Shown here in pieces: positions 5,897 to 10,167 of a stretch of DNA of 10,167 bases (its first letter is position 1; each line of letters starts with the position of its first letter). The translations under genes were made by a program, and so were the position numbers. Origin of the DNA: Phycisphaerales bacterium (GTDB lineage: Bacteria; Planctomycetota; Phycisphaerae; Phycisphaerales; SM1A02); contig JASMLG010000105.1 of assembly GCA_030748805.1 (NCBI GenBank), positions 1-10,167 of the forward strand. The letters run 5' to 3'. The notes under the pieces are model-generated. The model ran no database searches. It worked only from the letters and a program-made list of their open reading frames with translations, and was not told the origin of the DNA.

Positions 5897-7624
5897 TCAA
5901 ACACGGAAAATTGCTCCCATTTTTTTGCCCATAAGGACACTTGCACCAATAAGTGTCACTGCCAAGAGTGCCATTCCCCAGACTCCCATAGCACTTGCGA
6001 TGTACGGACCATCTCCAAGCCGTTCAAAGAGGATATAAATTGCTTTTGTGATTGGATAATGAGACTCCCGCTGGGCCAAAATAAGCGAGTCGGAGACTTC
6101 CAACATCGCAAAACTAAAAGCAAGCAAGCCACCGGCGATAAGGTTCGCCATAATTAATGGAATAATAATTGTTCGAACAGCCCGAATTCTACCTGCACCA
6201 AGATTCATTGCCGCTTCTTCTAGTTCACCACTTGTCTGTTCAAGACCTGCAACTGTTGACCGAACGATATATGGAAGACGGCGAACACCGTACGCAATAA
6301 CAAGCAACAGCATTGGGTTCGGGTTTGCTCCAAGCACATCAATAACACCTTCAAGTGGATCACCCTCACCAAACGGCCATCGCAAAGTCATCGCCACATA
6401 TCCAAACGCCATGACGAGACCTGGAACCGCAAGTGGTAGCATTGAAAACGCGTCAAGTAGGTTTCGACCACGTATTTTTGTCCGCACAATGATATATCCA
6501 ATCAGAATACCTATAAACAAGTCCATCACCACGGCGAGTGAGGAATACAACAAACTATTCCGAATTGAGCCAACTGCAAGTTGGTGACTAAGCGCCCCTT
6601 CGAAATGGTCGAATGTCCAATGTGTTGGAAGTACCGATTTATACCACGAACCCTCCACAGCAAGTGATGTAAATAACACTGATATATGTGGCAAAATTGC
6701 AAGTCCAATGACAGTTGTAAACGCTGCCATTGCAAGCCATCCACGAAAAGTAGATAATTTTTCTGTGGTTGATTGCACCGATGCCTTTGAATACATTGCG
6801 TAAGCCTTGCCGCCAAACACCATCTTTCCAAGAAGGTAAAACATGATAGCAGCGAACAACATGACAGCCGTAAGAGCGTATGGTTGTTGCGATGTGTTCA
6901 TTTCCTTAATGCCGTTAAATATTTGTACTGGTGTCACTGTTTGGTAATCAAACATAAGTGGTGTACCAAGTTCGGTAAACGACCAGATAAATACAATTGT
7001 TGCGCCGGCAAACAAACCGGGGCGAATCAATGGCATGATTATTTGTCTGAAGCGTTGCCAAGAAGATGCGCCCAGATTTTCGGCTGCTTCTTCGAGTGCT
7101 GGGTCAAGATTCGCAAGGGATGCTGTCGCGTTCAAATATAAAATTGGGTAAAGGTGAAGTGCTTCAATAAACACAATTGCCCAAAACCCACCATTGCCAA
7201 TAAAATCGTAGCCCTCTGAAAACAAACCCATATCCACAAGCAAGGTATTGATTGCGCCATATTTTCCAAGAAGGTGGTGAAGACCGATAGCGCCCACAAA
7301 TGGTGGAAGGATAAGTGGAACCAAAACCATCGCAGAAAATACCCCTTTGAATGGGAAGGTGTATCTTGCAGCAAGTGTCGCAAGGGGAAGGGCAATAATA
7401 AGGCACACAAGGGTTGTGCCGACTGCTATTCCAACTGCGTTTAGAAACCCATCTCGCAGGACAGGGTTTTGAAACACTGATGCAATGTGGTGGAACGTAA
7501 ACCCGCCGTTTTGGCTCTCAAAACCACCCTGAACAGTCAGCCAAATTGGATACAGCAGAAATGCTGCGAAAAACGCAAACAAACCAATCATTATGATTTT
7601 GGGGGTTAAGGTCCTCCTTCTCAT
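5897..7624 (-). CDS. ABC transporter permease, two fused permease domains (FbpB/ThiP type)
   Basis: A 575-residue inner-membrane permease of an ABC importer, in the family that includes the iron(III) permeases FbpB/SfuB/HitB and the thiamine permease ThiP. It has two binding-protein-dependent permease domains in one chain, at about 60-270 and 355-565, each with the EAA loop that docks on the ATPase: LEEAAENLGASSWQRFRQII (177-196) and LEEAAMNLGAGRIRAVRTII (468-487). About twelve hydrophobic segments are visible, the first at about 11-31 after a basic MRRRTLTPK start. The ATG at 7624 has only an adjacent GGGG, so the start is not certain; Met12 is an alternative. No ATPase or substrate-binding protein lies beside it here, so the substrate cannot be assigned; ferric iron is the commonest for this architecture. 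It begins 40 bases after the dockerin-tailed protein gene, with no visible terminator between. Confidence 0.92.
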   Translation of the reverse strand: MRRRTLTPKIIMIGLFAFFAAFLLYPIWLTVQGGFESQNGGFTFHHIASVFQNPVLRDGFLNAVGIAVGTTLVCLIIALPLATLAARYTFPFKGVFSAMVLVPLILPPFVGAIGLHHLLGKYGAINTLLVDMGLFSEGYDFIGNGGFWAIVFIEALHLYPILYLNATASLANLDPALEEAAENLGASSWQRFRQIIMPLIRPGLFAGATIVFIWSFTELGTPLMFDYQTVTPVQIFNGIKEMNTSQQPYALTAVMLFAAIMFYLLGKMVFGGKAYAMYSKASVQSTTEKLSTFRGWLAMAAFTTVIGLAILPHISVLFTSLAVEGSWYKSVLPTHWTFDHFEGALSHQLAVGSIRNSLLYSSLAVVMDLFIGILIGYIIVRTKIRGRNLLDAFSMLPLAVPGLVMAFGYVAMTLRWPFGEGDPLEGVIDVLGANPNPMLLLVIAYGVRRLPYIVRSTVAGLEQTSGELEEAAMNLGAGRIRAVRTIIIPLIMANLIAGGLLAFSFAMLEVSDSLILAQRESHYPITKAIYILFERLGDGPYIASAMGVWGMALLAVTLIGASVLMGKKMGAIFRV

Positions 7625-7664
7625 CCCCGCAGTGTACCTTTTTAACTCACTCTTGGTTTATGGA

Positions 7665-9212
7665 TTACCAGTAAGAAATCAGTTGAATAAGATCGACAAC
7701 ATTAACAACACCGTCACCATTTAAATCTTCTACGCAATCACTACAGGGACCCCAAACAACTATAAGCATCAATATATCACTTACGTCAACTACACCATCA
7801 CCGTTCACATCACCAGGTACACCGGTCTGCTCTGGAAACAACCATGCGACACTAAAAACTCTACTTGCAGAAGAAGAATCCGCACGACGAATTTCTAAAA
7901 CATATTCACCGGCGGCTAGATCTTTTATATAAAGGTGTTCAACATTATCGATTGCGCTTTCACTAACAACGTTGCCGCTTCCAAACACTCCAAGCCCAGC
8001 GTCACCAGTCATGTTCATCAGTTTTCCGCCTTGTTGTTTCCACAACACCAAGTCAAAGTCGGCAAGTGAGTAACCTCCAAAACCACTCGATGGACTTTGG
8101 TGCCACGTCAACACAATCGAAACCTCGTCGGCGAGAGAACCAACATCAAACCTTATATACCGGCTCTGATTTCCGCCAAGTAACCATGTTTCCCACCCAG
8201 CGTAAGGAGCGGGAACTAAATCTGTTGTACTTGTACTGGAATCATGTTGCCCACCAGCCATAATTTGCCACGATCTATCAACATTTACTGTGCCAACACC
8301 GACAGTGTCGTCAATTGGCTGAGTTGTGCGTCCACGATTTGGACCTGATGTTGTGGGGTTGTTCGTCCAATCATCAAGATGTTTTCCACCGGCTAACAAA
8401 CACGCCTTCTTTGTCTCGGACAGTCCGGAAAAATAATTACCAGAAGTGTTCGGATGTGTTTCTGCTGTTTCTGTAATGAGAGCTGTAGCTGCGGAAACAA
8501 CCCCAGTTGCATCACTCGTTGTACTTTGTACGGCAACGATTAATGGTAATTGACAGCCGCTTGAATCGTACCCACTTGGAATAACTCCGGCAATGTGGTC
8601 GCCATTTTGCATTCCCACGCTAACACCATTAAAGCCAAACGACATTAATGGAGAGTGTTCACCGCTATTAGCAACACCAACAATCATCATGGCATCAGAA
8701 CTTTCGACCACCCAATCAGCCCTGCGAACAGCTTCGCTATCGAGTGAATTACTACCGAACGATCCTATCCAACTGTTATTAAAAATCGATACTCCGCCTG
8801 GTGGGGCGGAGGGGTTGCTACCTGAGCCAACCCTTAAAAAATTACTTTGCACCCAACCACTTGCTGAATACAAATAGACGTTTGTAATCCCAGGCGCCAG
8901 GCCCAAACCACCCGACCCATACACTCGCCTACCTATGTTTGTTGCATGTCCGGAAACTCCCGTCGACCCACTCACATATGTAAACGATTTCCCAACAAAG
9001 TCTTCATGTGCTGTGTCTGGTCCATAATTGCCACCATCATCTGCTTCAACTTGTGCTACAGCGATATCAGCGCCCGTTGGTTCGTTGCCGGCACCGAGAC
9101 GAATAATCAAATCATCTAAACCGTGATTCGTCGCAACGCCACCTGCAAAAACAGATGTAGAAAACAATCCACTTGCAACGATGGCACAGGTTTTTAGTGG
9201 TAATGACAGCAT
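7665..9212 (-). CDS. Exported subtilase-like protein with C-terminal dockerin-like repeats
   Basis: A 515-residue exported protein. Residues 1-23 form a signal peptide with likely cleavage at SVFA|GG. Residues 45-250 resemble a subtilisin (S8) fold: ADIAVAQVEADDG at the usual catalytic-Asp strand, then GHATNIGRRVYGSGGLGLAP (88-107) for the catalytic-His helix, VSIFNNSWIG (141-150) for the oxyanion-Asn region, and VQSTTSDATGVVSAATALI (228-246) for the GTSxATP serine helix. His89 and Ser233 are therefore candidates for catalysis, but Glu56 sits where Asp is expected, so activity is uncertain. Residues about 345-460 look like a beta-sandwich domain, similar in place to those following subtilase domains. 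Residues 467-515 hold two calcium loops, Asp468-Asp479 and Asp496-Asp507, separated by GPCSDC. Such tails are common on exported Phycisphaerae proteins and may have a role other than cellulosome binding. AGAGAAG precedes the ATG. Confidence 0.85.
   Translation of the reverse strand: MLSLPLKTCAIVASGLFSTSVFAGGVATNHGLDDLIIRLGAGNEPTGADIAVAQVEADDGGNYGPDTAHEDFVGKSFTYVSGSTGVSGHATNIGRRVYGSGGLGLAPGITNVYLYSASGWVQSNFLRVGSGSNPSAPPGGVSIFNNSWIGSFGSNSLDSEAVRRADWVVESSDAMMIVGVANSGEHSPLMSFGFNGVSVGMQNGDHIAGVIPSGYDSSGCQLPLIVAVQSTTSDATGVVSAATALITETAETHPNTSGNYFSGLSETKKACLLAGGKHLDDWTNNPTTSGPNRGRTTQPIDDTVGVGTVNVDRSWQIMAGGQHDSSTSTTDLVPAPYAGWETWLLGGNQSRYIRFDVGSLADEVSIVLTWHQSPSSGFGGYSLADFDLVLWKQQGGKLMNMTGDAGLGVFGSGNVVSESAIDNVEHLYIKDLAAGEYVLEIRRADSSSASRVFSVAWLFPEQTGVPGDVNGDGVVDVSDILMLIVVWGPCSDCVEDLNGDGVVNVVDLIQLISYW
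7727..7806 (-). other. Dockerin-like calcium-binding duplicated motif (region of the CDS)
   Basis: Within the exported protein, DVNGDGVVDVSD and DLNGDGVVNVVD are two EF-hand-like loops 28 residues apart, with Asp/Asn at positions 1, 3, 5, 9 and 12 as in type I dockerins. Cys490 and Cys493 lie between them and could form a disulfide. The chain ends soon after the second helix, at LISYW. This is the strongest taxonomic clue in the window. Confidence 0.8.
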
Positions 9213-9227
9213 TCTTCTCTAGGGTTA

Positions 9228-9255
9228 AGAATACTCATAATTACCCCAAATTCAA
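9228..9255 (-). promoter_or_regulatory. Candidate promoter for the subtilase-like gene
   Basis: TTGAAT at 9250-9255 and TATTCT at 9228-9233 on the minus strand are 16 bases apart, each matching the sigma-70 consensus at four or more of six positions. The predicted transcription start lies about nine bases before the ATG. The 89-base gap after the upstream lipoprotein gene leaves room for it. This is a weak pattern in A+T-rich sequence. Confidence 0.3.
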
Positions 9256-9301
9256 CTTCAAAAATACGTTTGTGAATAAGTAGTTGGAATAATCCGAATA
9301 G

Positions 9302-9937
9302 TTACTCTGAAATGTCGCTTTTTATTGCCGTTAGCAACATTCTTTCTTTCACAACATCGCGATTTATTGGCACCCAGAATGAGCCGGGTACTTGTTCCCA
9401 AGGTTGCTCGGCTGGCAAAACTTCGGTTACCGACTCATTTGATAGCGACCATGTTCCGCGCCGAATACCTTGCGTATACTTGCGATCGACGTAAACCCAA
9501 ACTCGCAATTCCATTTGTCCTGAATATGTTGTTAAATCTTGCTCGAGTCCAGATAAAAGGTCGGGACCAAGTAGGGTTTCATCCTGAACACTTGGAATCT
9601 GTAAAGATGTTACTGGAGTAAATTCAAACCGAGCGACGCGTCGTTGCATTGCGAGTGTGTTTTCAAGACCCTGCCTTGCTGTCGATGCTTGTGGTTTCCA
9701 CGGCTCAAGAAAACTTGCGGCGATTGCTGGGTCGGTTGAAATAACTCCGCTTCGACGATCAAGCAAAACCGGCTTCATTCCATCAGCATCAGCGGCAGCA
9801 ACCGCTGCATCAAACGCCGCGGAATATGTTTGCGAATCAAGCAGAATAACATCTGGTCCAGCTGTTTTAGAAGAACAACCACCAAGCATGTAAGTGATTG
9901 AAATTAATATTAAAAACAAAAACTTCACGATTTGCAT
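9302..9937 (-). CDS. Lipoprotein of unknown function
   Basis: A 211-residue putative lipoprotein. I chose the ATG at 9937 (MQIVKFLF) over an in-frame TTG three codons earlier, because the ATG starts directly with a normal signal peptide. Neither has a clear Shine-Dalgarno. The signal peptide runs to lipobox MLGGC, with Cys21 the predicted lipidated residue, followed by SSKT. The mature part begins with an alpha/beta stretch (TYSAAFDAAVAAADADGMKP, then VLLDRRSGVISTDP). The layout of an Ala-rich helix followed by 'D-x-R-S-G-V-I-x-T' resembles small planctomycete lipoproteins I have seen annotated as hypothetical. A segment near residues 139-157 (GQMELRVWVYVDRKYTQG) looks like an extended beta strand. 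I do not recognise a catalytic motif. It is 89 bases upstream of the subtilase-like gene and divergent from the gene at the right edge. Confidence 0.85.
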   Translation of the reverse strand: MQIVKFLFLILISITYMLGGCSSKTAGPDVILLDSQTYSAAFDAAVAAADADGMKPVLLDRRSGVISTDPAIAASFLEPWKPQASTARQGLENTLAMQRRVARFEFTPVTSLQIPSVQDETLLGPDLLSGLEQDLTTYSGQMELRVWVYVDRKYTQGIRRGTWSLSNESVTEVLPAEQPWEQVPGSFWVPINRDVVKERMLLTAIKSDISE

Positions 9938-10087
9938 TCTACACAAAGTACAGACATGTTTTTATTGTGGTTATTTGTTGGCTTGGCTGATCTTTCTCAT
10001 CAAGCTTGAGGTCGCAACTCTTATGAAATCAGCACGAAAAAAGGCAGTTTTTTGAGGTATCGCCAAAAAGCAAAATAAAATACCGAG
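9938..10087. other. Divergent intergenic region
   Basis: This 150-base stretch separates the leftward lipoprotein gene from the rightward ORF6N-like gene and should hold promoters for both. It is A+T-rich and contains a 10-base perfect palindrome, TCAAGCTTGA, at 10000-10009, which could be an operator. I see no RNA gene or ORF of note in it. Confidence 0.4.
10052..10081 (+). promoter_or_regulatory. Candidate promoter for the right-edge gene
   Basis: TTGAGG at 10052-10057 and TAAAAT at 10076-10081 are 18 bases apart. The predicted transcription start would fall at or next to the ATG at 10088, making the message leaderless; this agrees with the absence of a Shine-Dalgarno. It is only a weak consensus match in A-rich sequence. 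Confidence 0.25.
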
Positions 10088-10167
10088 ATGGAAGAAAAGA
10101 ACGAGATCGAACTGTTTGCGCCTGACCTTGTAGAGTCCTCAATTGTGCTTTTGCGTGGGCAAAAGGT
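10088..10167 (+). CDS. Probable ORF6N-domain protein, N-terminus only (partial, runs off the right edge)
   Basis: Twenty-six codons are visible from the ATG at 10088, reading MEEKNEIELFAPDLVESSIV and then LLRGQK. An in-frame TAA at 10076 fixes this ATG as the first possible start. The ending 'xxSxIxxLRGQKV' matches how ORF6N-domain proteins begin (typically I-x-x-I-R-G-x-K-V-M-L-D-x-D-L-A-x-L-Y-G-V), a DNA-binding domain first known from phage and widespread as single chromosomal genes. The next codon would be Val if GTN follows. This is the only gene in the window on the plus strand. The assignment rests on a short stretch and could be wrong. Confidence 0.55.
   Translation, partial: MEEKNEIELFAPDLVESSIVLLRGQK

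Noticed and set aside
6526..6831. A minus-strand open frame inside the permease gene in another frame (also 7132-7410 and 7164-7406)
   Set aside because: They lie fully inside the two-domain permease, whose frame is intact and has both EAA loops.
9935..9946. TTG start three codons upstream of the lipoprotein ATG
   Set aside because: It adds Met-Cys-Arg before a normal signal peptide and has no better Shine-Dalgarno than the ATG.

Overview
The window looks like a piece of a bacterial chromosome from the Planctomycetota, most likely class Phycisphaerae. The best clue is the end of the secreted protein at 7665-9212. It has two calcium-loop (dockerin-like) motifs of the form GDVNGDGVVDVSD and EDLNGDGVVNVVD, separated by a GPCSDC stretch, a tail I associate with exported Phycisphaerae proteins. 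The lineage call is inference; no rRNA or other marker is present. Genes are densely packed. All run on the minus strand from position 1 to 9937, and a divergent plus-strand gene begins at the right edge.

Reading in the direction of transcription (right to left), the regions are as follows. 9937-9302 is a lipoprotein of unknown function. 9212-7665 is an exported subtilase-like protein with the dockerin-like tail. 7624-5897 is a fused two-domain ABC permease of the iron(III)/thiamine (FbpB/ThiP) type, with no ATPase or binding protein next to it. 5894-5867 holds two copies of a GC-rich palindrome. 5817-687 is a compact operon: nuoD, nuoE, an unrecognised 66-residue gene, nuoF, ybeY and a CNNM/CorC-type CBS membrane protein. 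Most junctions in it are a few bases apart or overlap. 620-1 is the start of a lipoprotein with Met/His-rich repeats that runs off the left edge. At 10088 a plus-strand gene starts that looks like an ORF6N-domain protein; only 26 codons are visible.

nuoD, nuoE and nuoF encode a quinone-module subunit and the two NADH-dehydrogenase-module subunits of respiratory complex I. nuoA-C and nuoG-N are absent from this stretch, so the complex I genes are probably scattered. The 66-residue gene overlaps the end of nuoE and the start of nuoF, so its translation is probably coupled to theirs. It is the best candidate here for something undescribed. YbeY (rRNA maturation) and the CBS membrane protein share a 4-base overlap; this pairing occurs in many bacteria, but here it is attached to complex I genes. 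I found no tRNA, rRNA, CRISPR array, insertion sequence or complete defence system, and no gene-free stretch longer than about 150 bases.
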